NCBI GenBank assembly: GCA_965153455.1
Contig: OZ234504.1
Coordinates: 9,238,001-9,302,000 of the forward strand
DNA: 64,000 nt
From: Sphagnum compactum
Taxonomy: Eukaryota; Bryophyta; Sphagnopsida; Sphagnales
Direction: 5' to 3'
Position numbers and translations under genes: made by a program. The notes beneath the pieces are model-generated. The model did not search any database. It was not told the origin of the DNA and worked only from the letters and a program-made list of their open reading frames with translations. Below are positions 1 to 12,982 of this stretch, piece by piece (positions within the stretch are counted from its first letter, which is position 1; each line of letters begins with the position of its first letter).

Positions 1-521
1 CTTTCCAAAGACACCAAGAACACAATCTGAAGCATCCTGGTTTGGTGAGATCGAGGAATATCAAGGGCAGCAAGTAAGAAATAACCTGAAAGGTTCAGGC
101 ATGTAGCACATGACAAAGTGCAAATTTTAAGCAATGTGCCTTCAATCCCATGCAGCCCTTCACAAAATTTCAGTTTTGGGCAGTTCATGGCACACTCAGA
201 GAGCTCACAATACAAAGTGCATGTGAACCTTCAAGAGTTGACAATTTAGGGAATGTGAACTTGGCAAAGTGGGGACTTGACGAGGAGCTGGTGAAGTGTG
301 GTGCTGACCTAATAAAACAAAATGAATGGTCTAGTTACCAAACTTGATGGTAGTTGATTGTAGAGAACTGGCCCAACACTGATGAAGACTAGCCTTTGAA
401 TTTGCTATCTAATAATTTTCTGGGGATTTGGGACCTTAGTGTCTCCTTCCTTGTTTCAAGTATTGAAATTGGGGGGGGAGAAAACTCAAATGATTTAGAG
501 GTTGGGACAATCCACACCGAC

Positions 522-546
522 AAAAAAAAAAAAAAAAAAAAAAAAA
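522..546 (+). repeat. Poly(A) tract, 25 bases
   Basis: An uninterrupted run of 25 A, followed by more A-rich sequence. It could be the tail of an old retroposed element or simply a slippage-prone homopolymer; no matching element body was recognised upstream. Confidence 0.9.
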
Positions 547-621
547 CATAAAAACATAAACAACAAAAGAAGACAAAGCATCCAACAAATAGGAAAAATA
601 GTTAATTTGGATTCCTAGGTT

Positions 622-633
622 GGGGGGGGGGGG
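622..633 (+). repeat. Poly(G) tract, 12 bases
   Basis: An uninterrupted run of 12 G in AT-rich surroundings. It is length-variable by nature and error-prone in sequencing. Confidence 0.85.
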
Positions 634-1723
634 AAGCTAAAGTGTCCTCCATTTTAGGGATGTGAACAATAGGCAAAACTAGATCCATCCACTAGTTGGT
701 CATTGAATGTTTTTTATTTTAACATCTAATAAGACCCTTATGCCAAGGAGAGAAGAAATAATAAGAGTCAATAATTGTCTGTGTTGGATAGCATAATCAC
801 AATTCATAGATGAAAATTGAAAAAAAAATTCAATCATTATTGGTATGTGTCAGTTTTTATGTGATTATTTTGGGATAGCTCCAGAATCACCTCCAATAAA
901 TCTCACTTGTCAAGGGTTTTCTAGGTCCTAGTAGTACCAAGGGCTCACCCCAATTTCTCCAAAATATTTAGTTTTAATTTTTTTGGGATTTTGCTTGATA
1001 AAATTGTTCAATATTCAATAACTCATTCAGCATAGATGTAAACACTACCAAACCGCCTCAATGCACCACCCGTATTGAGAAAATTTTATTAGCAAACATT
1101 TTATAGGCTTGAAAAGTATATAGCTTTTGCAAAATATGTAATTTTTTCATATGTATTCATTTGTTTTAAAGAAATAATGCTTAAAAGATATGCAACTTTT
1201 GACAAGCCTTTAGCCTTTTAAAGCCTAAGCCCTTTTTCCAATCATTTCAGTTCTATTAGAAGCCTTAGTTAAAAATTTGGTCCAATTTTCTCATCCATGA
1301 ATATGATTACAAATCTGATTCTTTGGATTCAAAAGTTTGTGTGATTAGAAGGATTTGGTATAAATTTTAGTCAAAGTAATAATGTAGCAAAGTTAGGTTA
1401 TGCTCATCCATAGACACTATGCAAGTACCCAAGGTTGAATCTAAAGTTCTCTGACCTAAACAAAGACTTTTGACAATGCACTATTATTATTATGTACATC
1501 CTAAATATGGCACCCACAATGATCAAGTACCCAATTTTAGAATGTGAATGTTAGGGTCCTTGGAAATCTCAATGTTGAAACTCTTGGGTTAACTCATGAA
1601 AGAGTTTTGAGAGTTAGCCTCTTAATTGGTACACACTTATGATTCTCCACAATCCTTATTGGTGCATTCTATGATGTACAATCCCCAATGTAGGAGTTGG
1701 TTTCACCAACTTATCAACTAGAG

Positions 1724-1747
1724 CCCCCCCCCCCCCCCCCCCCCCCC
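1724..1747 (+). repeat. Poly(C) tract, 24 bases
   Basis: An uninterrupted run of 24 C, an unusually long C homopolymer for an AT-rich plant intergenic region. Its true length may differ from the assembly because polymerases and base callers slip here. Confidence 0.9.
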
Positions 1748-4700
1748 ATGAATGCACTTGTTTGATCAAAATTGCACACAAATCTATGTGAAACTTTAGT
1801 CAGTTGACCAATTGAAAGCTCTCAAGAAGCCCCCCATGCAAGCCCCAAAATAAAATTGAAAAAATATTTAAAATTTCCATCTCTCACATATATATCTGAA
1901 ATTTCACAAAAAAACCCATTTTTCACTGATCAAAGGTTGAGGGATTAGGGTACCATATTTCTTTTAAAAGGGTCATTTTATTTTTTCCCCCACATAGAAC
2001 AAGGGCACATGGACCCTTCAAAATTTAAGGCAAAAAAAGAAGTCCAAAGTCCTTGGCATACCTATTACACTATACACCCTTAAATCTAAAATGTTGTATC
2101 TCCATCTACCCAGTATTTATTTTATTTTTTCATTTTGGCTAAGGAGTCAGTGAGGCCACCTCTGAAGTGCATGTGGTGCTGGTCTGGCTAAAAGCAAGCT
2201 GGTGTAGAAGTTCTACTTGAACCCCAGTGGCAAATTCCTTATTTCCATTGTGGCTGCCACTTAAATTCTTTGAAGATGAATTTTCTGGCCCCTCCTCAAA
2301 ATCTAAGGGTGAAAATAGCTGGTTCTCATTGAAATGAACTTAGAGTTTTTGGGTTATTCTTCAATAGGATTTGGCGTTTTTATGGTGAGGTGTGAAATAT
2401 TCTTGTCCAAATGTGACAATTACGTGGGGCAAATTGTAAAATTTTCAATTTATGAACAATCATTTGAATGCATTAAAAGAAGCTAAATAAACAAAAGTGA
2501 CCTAGAAAATTGATCATTATGGAGTTCATATTATGATAGAATGCAAACTATTTTAATAAAAAGCACAAACAACATATAAACTTTTTAACAATACTAACAA
2601 AAACAAGCACTTGTGGGGGAATTAAACCCCTAAATCTTGCCTTTTTAACACAGGTGACTTACAAAATCAACCAAGTTAGCATACAATTACAACTTAAAAA
2701 ATTCATGCAAAAAAAAACCATTGCAATTGGACTATGGGAGTGGGCACAACATGCCAATATTATGGAGACAAAGGTGTTTGGCTTGTAAAATAGCGTTTGA
2801 ATTCAACAAGTAGAAAAACACAACTCAAAAAAATCATACTTTTGTAAAAACATGGCCAACAACTCCACAAAGCACATTGCAACCTGATCATCATAACAAT
2901 AGTAGTGAAGTGCTGCTCAATACATTCCACATATGAGAAATTTTGCAAAGTATAGAATTGTTATGCACACATGCGCACAACAATTGGCAAATGGGTAATG
3001 AGCTTATTGCACAACTATGACTACATAAAATCCAAAGGTGAAAATCATATCTCATCCTCCATGTTGGCTATTATCTACACCATAACTAATCTAACAAATT
3101 CCATATGCTTAGGGAAATTAAAGAGTACTATCCAAAATGTTTTCACGAGGTGCCACAATATGGTTAAAGGATAAATCCCAAATGGGGTGCCATGCATGTT
3201 GTTTCATTTAATTTCATTGTGAGCTTGAACATGCCCTACTAATAGTCAAGATCATGAACATTCAAGAGCTCTTGTAACATAACATTCTTTGCATCCACCT
3301 TGTGGGTTTTGCTTCAGCATAAAGTCATGTTAAAAACCTCAGGGAGATTAGCAAAAGACGTATCATTATCTAGTTATAGCTATTATTGGAGATACTCAAT
3401 CCCAAGAACATCCATGACACTATGGGCTAGAAACTTAATTTCCAATTCCTAAATCAAATTTTCTCAAGCCCTTACCAAACCACACAGAAATCATGTTTTT
3501 GCATGAACATGAAAGAAACAAATCAAAGCTTTGCAAAAAGAATTAGAAATGAAGGACATAATGGAAAAGTTTTGGGGTGTTACCTTTGCATTGGTTTTTC
3601 ATTAATGATTCAACAACAATGATACATCTATTAGAGGCCACACAAATTAATACATGAAAATTAGTACAAGAAATCTAGTACATGATTTTACTACTGGATT
3701 TTCTACTACCAATTTTCTTTTGTTATTGATTTTTAGTAGCAAAATTATTGTCTTATTTTTAATACCAAAACTTTAGTGATAAGAATTTTAATTAGAACTA
3801 ATAAATCTATAGATAAAATTTAGGTGTGTTGGGTTTAGAGGAATTTTTAGCATTTATTGTCTTTAACTCAACAGATTTTTCAATGTTATTTTTTTTGCTT
3901 AGTTATAGGCTCAATTATGCTTGGGGGAACTTGTTTTTTGTACACTTGGTGGAGAGAAATATAAGATGGGGTTTTTTTTGGGATTTCCAAAGTGATTTTG
4001 TCATTCTAATTAACAACAAAATCTTTCAATATGGGTTTTGAACTAGTTTTAAATGGTTTCATAAGTGAATGAAACCTTAGTACTCAAAAAATACACTAAT
4101 GAAATCTTTAAAATTGAAAACCATATCCATATGGATAATATAAAAAATACTTGCTTGTGAATGTTGTATCTACCCAAAATGAACCACTAGATAATGCATA
4201 CACCCAAGAATGGAACACCTTGTGCCTAAAAACTATAAAAAACTTGTACAAGGGTTCGGTGAACATGATGATCTAACAGCCATTACTATTGATTTCCAAG
4301 CCCTAAACTAAACTAGATTTCAGCCATATATTTAAAAATGAGTAATTATTTTGAAAACATTGGTCATTATTTTTTTCATCCATCCCAATGATGAGACTAA
4401 GTAAAGTCCATTACTTAGCATATCATTGTTTGGTTTTAGGTGGCAAACTCTCATGGGCTAATTGAAGGGAATTTTTTTTTTCACTTTTGACCACTTAAAT
4501 TTTAGAAAGGCATATCTTTCTCATTTTTCAGTTTTGAGTGATTAAAAAAATTATAGATGCATCTTCTAATCTTTTACATTTTATCTTTAGATGTTATATA
4601 AAAAGGAGGCGGGATGAGTGAAAAGAAGGTGACTAATACATGAAGTGTTCAATCACTAACCACACTCCCCTACTATTTTGAAAATCACCTAATTTGAATT

Positions 4701-7430
4701 TGATTCTTATTAACTAGGTCTGAAATCAATAGTTAATTGCCAATTAATCACCAAATAATCACCAATCCCAAACCTTTTGAATTGTTAAAAATGTATCATT
4801 GTTCTTATTTCAATTCCACATAGAAATGGAACCAAGAATCCAATTCCAAGCTTGGTTCTTCAAAAATTGAAATTTTGATTTCAAATTTGGTTTTGAAATT
4901 TAGTCCTTGTTCAAATCTAGTTTTTATTAATTTTACCATGAACCAATAATTTTTACCCACTAAAGTAAATACCCACCAAACATCAGTTTACAAATGATGT
5001 AGGAGAATGCAAACCCAATTGATGAAATGAAAGTTGTTGGAATGTCTTCAAAATAGATGCAAGATGAAACTTAATAAATGAAATTGATCAAAATGGATGC
5101 AAAGAATTTTGATAAATAGATGTGGTTTCAACATATGAACTTTCATGGAGAAATGTTGTGGAAATGGAGAGGCAAATGAAATGAAATAAATGTCCATGGA
5201 TGAATGTAATCCCATTTCATGAACTAAAGATGAATGAATTATTGTCAAAGAAATTGACTATAAAAAAATTGATCAATGCCATCAACTAGATGAAATATAT
5301 AAATTCATTCATGGTTATGCTTGAACATGATTTAAGATTTCATGCATGAAAACAACTTCAATGAATGATTTTAAAATCATAAACATAGGATAAAATTGCA
5401 TGGATCAATTTTAGCTATTAAATTCAACTAATGCCAATCACCCATAACTTCCATTTCGTTTTGGGTGACATTCAACCTCCAAATCCCATACAAAAAAAAT
5501 TGATGGAAGCTTATGTGATGGGTTCAAGTTCCAACAAAAGTCATCACATTAAATTTCGTTAGTGTCATCCATTATATGTTTCATGTGTTGGGGTTGCATT
5601 TAGGTTTCAAATTCATCTAATAAATGGCGGTTCATCCAAACTTGGGATCACATCCATTTTATTTTTCAAAGCACATTTAATCAAAATCCATTTCATGTAT
5701 TTAAATTCACCGATCCATTTTGTTCATTTTCTAATGAAAACTTTCATTTGTAAAATCCATCACTAGAAATACATTCAATTGAATCATATGCATACATTAA
5801 AATATATTTCATGTGGGTAAAAGAAAACTACAATGGACTTTTATGGAGATCATAATGCTTGTTTTTCTAGGTTTGAAAAACATTATTGTATAAAACCCAG
5901 ATGGAACATCAAAAATAATTTAAAAAGGACTCAAGATATTGAAACATTATCTTTTAATCCTTTCAACTTTGAAAAAACTACCAAAACCATCAATATTGAA
6001 TCAAAGGTGGAGTTTTAAAATCAAATATCCTCAAAGTCCCCATCCACTTATGGACTTTTTCCTTATAACTATTTTATGAAAAGTATTCAAAATTTTGTGG
6101 CATGTTACTTCAATGGGCTATAGCACTAAAAGTCAAAGTATTAAAAAAAATCTTTTTTTTTCCATTTAAGGACCTTAGAATTTCCATATTTTATAATGTC
6201 CATAAATACCTACATAAATTTTTTTTGTCAAAACTTGTTTTCAATAAATATACTAAAAGGGTTCATAATAAGGTCATATAGGGAAAGAAATTGAAAAATA
6301 TGTTAACTTCACCATCATTTAAGTGTTATTAGTTGAAGACCTAGTTTTGACTCAAAATACACAAGTTATGGACTTTTGGAATGAACTCTCAATTGTCCTT
6401 TTTGGATTGTAATGTGTTTTTACCCATGTGATTACAATCACTTCATCCATTGGAGCTTATCCCACAAGTTCATCCATTGACCTTCAATGGATTTTCATCT
6501 AGTGAGTTCACATTCATCCATCAAAGTTCATTCCATTTATTCCACAACATTTGTTCTGATTCCTTTAACAATTTTGTTAATTCAATTTGAAAATATGATT
6601 GGGGCTAACATCAAGAAATTCTTTTCACATTATGGATCTTTTGGATTTTATAACATTTTTTGGACATTTGTGTGCAATGATTGACTTGGGCTCCATGTTG
6701 TTGCACACTACCAATGATAATCCATTGATGAAAAAAAATTAGTTGATTTTGTGAAACTTAAGTTCCATCCAAATGAAAATATTGAATGGCATTGGATGCA
6801 GCTTGAATTGAATTGAATTCTTGGATTGAATTGAATTGGATTCAAATTCTTAGGTTGAATTGAAATACATTGATGTTCAATGCAAAACCCAAGTATGTTT
6901 ATGTTTTCACATATGTTTATATTGTAACATAAACGTACTCACTTTGTAAAGGGCCCCTTGATTTTCTTCACACAAACTTGTTGATAGTCAAGAACATTTG
7001 GGTGATAGGAAATTATAAGTCACACTCAAAAAAAACATTCATTATTTTTTTTAAATGTAGTTTGAAGTTTCAATAATACATCTTGAATTTTTAGTATGTC
7101 AAAAAAAAAGAAAAAAAAATTATCACATGAAAATGGGTTACAACATAAATGATGTAGAGAGTAAAGTTGTAGTTTACAACAAAAGATATTGAACCATGAA
7201 TAATGAACACATTGTAGTAGGATTTGAAATTTTGATAATTTTAAATATGAAACAAGAAAATTTACCACATTTTCAAAAATGAATATTATATTCAACATTG
7301 GTTAATACACCATTAATGAGGCATTATGCCAATGAGTAATATATTTCACAATTTGCACAAAAAATCATTCCAAATTTCAATTGGTTATGTGAAAATTTGA
7401 ATTTTTTGGACAAAAGGACCATTTAGTACA

Positions 7431-10400
7431 TTTATTAAGTAACACCTTTGATTCCCATGAGCTCATTCACGTCATTCATAAACCCTAGATAAACAAAGCA
7501 AAACAACTCTGGTTCCAAACCCATTAGAAAGATCAAAGGGTCTTGCAGTTCCTCCTTGGGTCTTGTCAAGGGCAACCCTTTTCAATTTCTTCTTGTTGTG
7601 TTATCTTCTATGTATTTATTATGGTGGAGAACAGATAGCTAATTAAATGCTAACTGAGTCCTTTGCCCAAAAACTTGATTCAAATTCTAGAGAAAGGGAA
7701 CCCACACTTCAAAAAACTACTGCATCAAATTATCAGCAATGTGTGATAAACAACGGCAACAATTACCCCTCAGACTAAATGGTTTTCCAAGTTGCCAGTT
7801 CTTATCTGACTGCAATGAGAATCTCAACAGCCTAATTGGCTATGAGGTCTTGAGTTACATGCAATTACCTCCAACCTTTGTTTCATTAGTGAGCTACTCC
7901 TCAGCACAACCTACCAATGTCGGCTCTCATTTGCCCAATGATTTCATAACTAATCCTTTTGCTTCTTTGATGAAAAGAGGTAATGTAGATTCTCAATTCG
8001 GTTGGTTATGTGCAGTAACTGCCGGCCTCTCGCCGGTTACCTAATCCACAGCTGGTAGACAGAAATTTTCTACCCAGACCCTGGTTCTCTTGCAATTAAG
8101 TATCACAAATTGTTTATTTATACCTTATAAGTTCCTAACAAGGGGAAATAAAAGAAAAAGAAATATATGTTACATCTTTACCCATTATAATACACAGCAG
8201 CAACAATAGCACCAAAACAAGGGGTTCAGTTTTTTGTTTTCAAGTATAAAGGGGCAAAATGAATCTGTCTCATGAAACCCAGAGAACATGGAGAATATAA
8301 AAAACAGAAAGTTTGCTCTGCACAATGTGTTAGGGTTACCTGGAGGATTAACACCAGACAACTTTGAAGCTCAATGGCATGCAAATCATCAGGTTCAACT
8401 CAATATCAGCAATTGCAGTGGTGTGGTTGCCGGCAGGTCACCTATTCGATGCTAATGCGGTGCCCAGCAGTTTGGAAGTTCTTGAGTATCACATTGAGTT
8501 GGAACTCCTGCAGAGATGAAACCTGCAAGGGAGCTCAAACAGGAACCAATATCACCACCTTGAATTCAATGTCATTTCATGCGCCCACAGTATACAGATG
8601 TCTCTCTGCAAAGGAATTTCAGTGGCTCTTAAACAAGATGAAATCAAGCACCTCTCATTAAACAAAACTTGTAACAGTTATAAATCAACAGCTCTATGGA
8701 CAGCCACTCCCATCATCTAGACTTGGATGAGACACAATTCAAGTGAAACAAAGTTCAGCAAAAGGAAGGGATACATACCTCAGGGATGCAAGACTTAAAT
8801 AGTAGGTCACAAGGCCAGAGAGGAAGTGTTTCTCCTAAAATTTCCCATGCAAGACACACACCCATGTCCAAATTTGCCTGGTTGTGGAACAGCTTGGCAA
8901 GAAAGCAACAAGCACCAGACGCTCAAGGTTTGAAAGTACCAGATTGTATTGTATGTTACACTGCCAGGAGTGTCTTGTATTCACACTTGATAGATTGATG
9001 TTATAGTACACAGGGTTTCTGAGCTACACCCTGAAAAAGTAAGCTCACTAAAAGTTCGTCACTTCTCAGCATTTGCTATCTTCTCACACCCTCCAAGCAC
9101 AGAAGTGTTACTCAGCATTCTGGCTTTTTGGCTAAGCAAATTTGGAGGGGAAGGGAGCCCACCAGACTTCATGTAGAGTGCTGGATTGCAGCAACCTGCA
9201 TAAGTCTCCTAATGGGAAAAGCTCATTGATCAGCAGATCAACTTAGCTAAAAAACACAAGCAGGGATCCCCCAGTGAAGGTCAAATATATACAATCAAAG
9301 TCTAGGTCTGTACGTGGAGCATGTGTGTCATACATTACTTAAAGCAGAGGTTTTCCAGTAATCTGACAGTATGAGGTTGATGGCTGGCAAGTTCTCCACT
9401 CTCAAGTGTTGAAGGTAGACGCCAGACTGCTTCCCTATGCAAGTGCATAATTCCTGGAAAGGCTTCTCTCTCCTCCCTTTGGTGATGAATCCAGAGGGTA
9501 TGCTTGATGATGATGGAGCATGGACCACATCACATGCACATCCTCATAGCCACATGACAGCACATCGCCATAAAGCTTCCTCATGCCATTCCCTGCTCAT
9601 AAACACAACAACAACAAACACATCAGTAAAGAAGATCAAACATCCTTCATAAAAAACAAAAGGAAAACAAACAACATCCCCAGCTCTAAATTTATGTAGA
9701 GCTGAGAAATATTTTTGCAGGGTCTCAGTATGTGACCCTGAAAATATATTTCTGATATTCAAGTTTAGTTATTTACTTTTCTTCAAGCACACCCATTAAA
9801 TGAAAACTGGGACTGCAAATAGGTGGAGACTACTAATAACAAAACCAGCTGAACCAATCATTATGATTGGCCGATCAGAAACGGGGAGCAGCAGTCAGAT
9901 CATATTTGTTACACTCTTCTCGGGCAGGTGTTAGGTGTGGCTGTGCCTTGTACCAGCCTCAGCAAACTGAGCAAAAATGTTGGGCCAAAAACATTTTGCT
10001 GAGCCAAACTGGCATGGTTTGACTTTACTTCATCCAATTTTAATGTGCAGGGTCACATACTGAGCACGGCTGGGGATGCTCTTACAGTACTTGATCTACA
10101 AAATCCAAGAACTTGTTGGACTTACAAGCAAGTCTGAAGAAGAATTGTACCATCTCTTTGACCCTAAAACAGTTTGTAGAAACCAAAATCTCTGAATCCA
10201 GGCATCTGTCGGTCTATATCTTACAGGTTACACAACTATTCTAGTCCATTGTCTTTACCAATGCTTTCAAGAACGAGAGATGCACGCATGTAAAGAAGGT
10301 GCTCCACCAGAATTCGCTCGCGTTGCTACAATAGATTGCTCCATTGACAATGGAAAGGTTTGGGGGAATACAGAAATTATAATATTCAGAATTAGGCACG

Positions 10401-10514
10401 AGCCTTGAAAATATGCATCGTCTTCCAGGAAATGCTTCTTGCGCAAATAGATCTATGAGATTGCATGATAGGATAGAATTGCCGCACGAAGATTTGATGA
10501 TTTTTTGCAGGTAC
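7431..10514. other. Island of balanced composition, no coding exon supported
   Basis: Base composition differs from the AT-rich flanks and resembles transcribed DNA. The longest frame is a 101-codon plus-strand ATG ORF at 7739-8044, but it has no recognisable motif, a neighbouring shadow ORF or splice support. The stretch is probably the 3' or downstream part of the minus-strand locus starting near 10.9 kb, or a non-coding transcript. A MITE-like element occupies 9.67-10.08 kb. I searched by eye for further exons of the 10.9-kb gene and found none convincing. Confidence 0.4.
9675..10078. mobile_element. MITE-like element with short terminal inverted repeats
   Basis: The left end (9675-9684) reads CATCCCCAGC and the right end (10069-10078) is its exact reverse complement. 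Just inside both ends is a second conserved block, TCAGTATGTGACCCTG, on opposite strands (left about 9726-9740, right about 10047-10062). On the left, an extra segment of about 40 bases separates the two blocks. The element is about 400 bp, encodes nothing, and has the size and structure of a non-autonomous DNA transposon. A related end occurs at 45138-45175. No clear target-site duplication was identified. Confidence 0.55.
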
Positions 10515-10915
10515 TCATTCTTTCATCCACTTGGACAAGTCTATGCCTCCTTCCGCATCTCCGCAAAAGAAACGCAGAATTGCAATCAAGAAGGAGCTTG
10601 ATTTTGAACAATGAACCTCTCGGCCTACGTTGTTGTGAACAGAAAGAAAGCTCTGAAACTCATTTTCTTCTTCACTTTTTGGACGAGGCAAATGGAGTCC
10701 TTTATGACAGAAAACTATCAGGCGGATGTTCTCCCTACCCGCTCGATCCACATTGTCTGCAGTCGCTAGTTATCAAAAAGAGCTACAGCAAACCAGAATA
10801 GAATTGATCCTGAGTAAAACTTACCACACTTCCGCTTGTTAGGATGCAATCTGATGACCACGACGTCCCACACTCGCCTGAATGGAATAGTCACCTTCCG
10901 CAGCCAATCCGCCAT
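10515..10915 (-). CDS. Candidate small two-exon gene (protein of 110 residues)
   Basis: Exon 1 is 10825-10915 and exon 2 is 10515-10756. The 68-bp intron has a GTAAGT donor and a CTGCAG acceptor, and phase 1 is kept across the junction. The ATG lies in a TATGGCG context and the product begins MADWLRKVTIPFRRVW, then runs through a basic NKRK segment. This start looks like a family of small uncharacterised plant proteins that I recall only vaguely. The exon 2 part, ending GIDLSKWMKE before TGA, does not match the downstream part that I would expect for that family, so exon 2 may be wrong or diverged. No catalytic motif or signal peptide is visible. It sits just downstream of a GC-rich, GA-repeat leader, which supports a real promoter. 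Function unknown. Confidence 0.4.
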
Positions 10916-11238
10916 ATCCGTCTCCCCGCGAGAGCTCTAGTCCCCACAGGCTGCGCCTCCAATCGTCACAGATTTCTTCCCCCAAAAAAATACCACAGAA
11001 AAAAAAAAAAAAAGCAACCAAAAAGGAAAGAGAGCAACAGCTGGAGACGAAATCAAGGAAAGAAAGGCACCACAGAACCAGAGCACAATGCAAGAAGCTA
11101 ACGACACAATGAACCTATCTGAACGGGCCAGATTCTCCTCTTAGCTTACTATTACTGCTCCCTCCCCTCCGCCTGTGACAGGAAGCAAGCCTTATCCGCC
11201 TTCTTTTGAAGCTGGCTCTGTCGTCGCTAAATCTCGAG

Positions 11239-11273
<35 letters not shown>

Positions 11274-11400
11274 CGAAGCAAGAGACGCGGAATCCGGTGC
11301 TGGGATGTCAGGTGGGGCAGGCGCGTTGCGTCGCGCAGGACGCGAAGCCATGGGCGCAATCTCCAAGGGCCGCGATTGTGCAAACGAAGGACACCAGCGG
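10916..11400 (-). promoter_or_regulatory. GC-richer leader/promoter region of the 10.9-kb gene
   Basis: Local composition shifts to GC-rich with many CpGs, and a GA/CT microsatellite lies at 11242-11271. This resembles the leaders upstream of the other genes in the window (35.4-35.9, 48.2-48.4 and 60.0-61.3 kb). A minus-strand ATG ORF of 78 codons (11115-11351, rich in Ala, Pro and Ser) lies within it and would act as an upstream ORF if transcribed; its low-complexity make-up argues against a real protein. No TATA box was clearly placed. Confidence 0.4.
11242..11271 (+). repeat. GA microsatellite
   Basis: About 14 uninterrupted GA units. On the minus strand this is a CT run in the probable 5' leader of the 10.9-kb gene. 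Pyrimidine runs of this kind are common in plant 5' UTRs and core promoters. Confidence 0.9.
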
Positions 11401-11880
11401 CCCTAACTATGGGAACACCAGCCCTTAAGGAACATGGGACCAAAGCATATGTGAAAATTTTAAAGAACACTTATGGTGAACACATTTGGGAACAGTTTTA
11501 GGAACCTGTATGGAGAACAAACATCATGTGAGGGGAACAAGGTCCCTAAACCCAACCAAAAAATAAAAGAAAATCAAATTCAAAATTTAAAAAAATCATT
11601 CTTGTACATCAATCAATTATCAGTGATTTTCTTTTCTCTTTTTCAAAAGAACCAGGTTGAATGCAGCCCTGGGGGGTTTGGTTATTGTTGGTCCTACCTA
11701 ATAAGTTAGCTTTGGCAGTTCCCAAGACAAGTGGTTTGGATTGTTGTTGTGTTTGGTGATGGGCCACTTTCATTGCTCAATCTTCTTCTATTTTCTTTGG
11801 TGCCCCCTCTAGAATAATAGTTGCTTATTATTTTGCTTTATCTTTTTTTTTTCCCCCATTTTCAAATGTGTAAGTGGGAA

Positions 11881-12191
11881 TGAAATTTTACAAAACGAAA
11901 GAACTCGGACCCAAACTAGTTTTCCCACCAATTTGTTTTGGTGGTAAACTGAGTTTCATCCCCTCTTTTCCTGAGCGCCTCCACTGCTGCTACATATATT
12001 TTCACTGCTCCTACCGATACAACTACTATGATTACTCTCGAACTTTGTGCATTATTAAATGCTGAGTTTCAGCATTTCATACTGAGATTTAATAAAGTTT
12101 CCTTACTTTGCGGACACCACTGAAACAGGGGATAGGGGGGTGAAAGCAAAGGGAACAGGGTATGAAAGAGAGGATGACTCTACGGATAACC
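11881..12191 (+). repeat. Dispersed repeat, copy A (inverted relative to 25.4 kb)
   Basis: This segment matches the reverse complement of 25381-25665 along almost its whole length. Shared blocks include ACTCGGACCCAAACTAG, GGGATAGGGG and GATAAC near the far end. The two copies lie in opposite orientation about 13.5 kb apart, with substitutions and small indels between them. It encodes no long frame. It could be a non-autonomous transposon or SINE-like element; I see no poly(A) tail and no convincing terminal inverted repeats. Confidence 0.65.
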
Positions 12192-12381
12192 TTATTATCT
12201 TGTGGTTTTCTCTTTTTTGAGATTTGAACCTCTGGTACAGTAGAGGGCTTTCTATCGTCTCCCAACTTCAAATTGGTTTGCATTCCTTACAAGGGTATAT
12301 CTTTCTATCCATTGTTATATGGGAGAGGTTTGGTCCATGGGATCAAATTATGGCATCCATAGGTTACAAAAGAGTTCTAGC

Positions 12382-12982
12382 CTATTGGGCATAAAAAATC
12401 AGACTACTATCTGAACATTTTAATATTTCAAGAGGAACCGAGATAGGTATACCCAATTGATACCTTGATACACTTCCCCTCCGCATTATAAGGAGAGATT
12501 TGCCATCATCTTTTGAGTTAACAATATGAAACCAAATGTGTTTGTACCAAGGGTTCCCACAGTCCCCTTGATGAATAGAACTCCCCACTTTTCGTCTTTG
12601 ATGAATCCCAAACATTTGACCCATCATTTGACAACTGCTTCTTATCGTGCTTTGTTGTTTCAACAACCGTGACAAGAAAGCTTATTGTGTGTTGTACTCC
12701 ACATTGGAATTGCATCAATGGGAAACTAACATACTTGGGTCTAATCTATAACGGATTATGGAATGTGTCAGGTACAACCCATTGCATGCCCTTACTTGGG
12801 CAAGCCAAAATTTCCAAATAGGCAGCAAAACGGGCACAATGGTGTGTACTTGGTGTGCTCCATAACATAATAGTCTTCATGATTTGCACAATGAGCGTGT
12901 GAATTTTGAACAAGTTCGTTGGTGAAGACATGTCTTTTGTGCCTTGTAAAGGAACTAAAAAGAAGTGAAAAAGGCCATGCAA
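12382..12982 (-). pseudogene. Degenerate ORF cluster, possible transposon coding remnant
   Basis: Three minus-strand open stretches follow one another in different frames: about 12746-12982, 12518-12718 and 12382-12675. Together they give some 200 codons with a protein-like residue mix (for example ARFAAYLEILACPSKGMQWV), unlike the low-complexity frames around them. The pattern is what a frame-shifted old coding sequence leaves behind. I cannot name the family. Confidence 0.3.

Larger units (their letters stand above)
1..7430. other. AT-rich intergenic DNA, no gene recognised
   Basis: No reading frame here exceeds about 90 codons, and none carries a family motif that I recognise. The sequence is AT-rich on both strands, with many homopolymer runs and short direct repeats typical of old, decayed transposon DNA. 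I could not define element ends. The stretch at 5.0-6.9 kb is unusually rich in the words CATCCA, TTCATTTC and ATGAAT on both strands, which suggests a degraded simple-sequence-like array rather than coding sequence. Confidence 0.6.

Noticed and set aside
7739-8044. A 101-codon plus-strand gene
   Set aside because: It has an ATG, but no motif, no neighbouring exon and no promoter-like leader, and the surrounding evidence favours minus-strand transcription.
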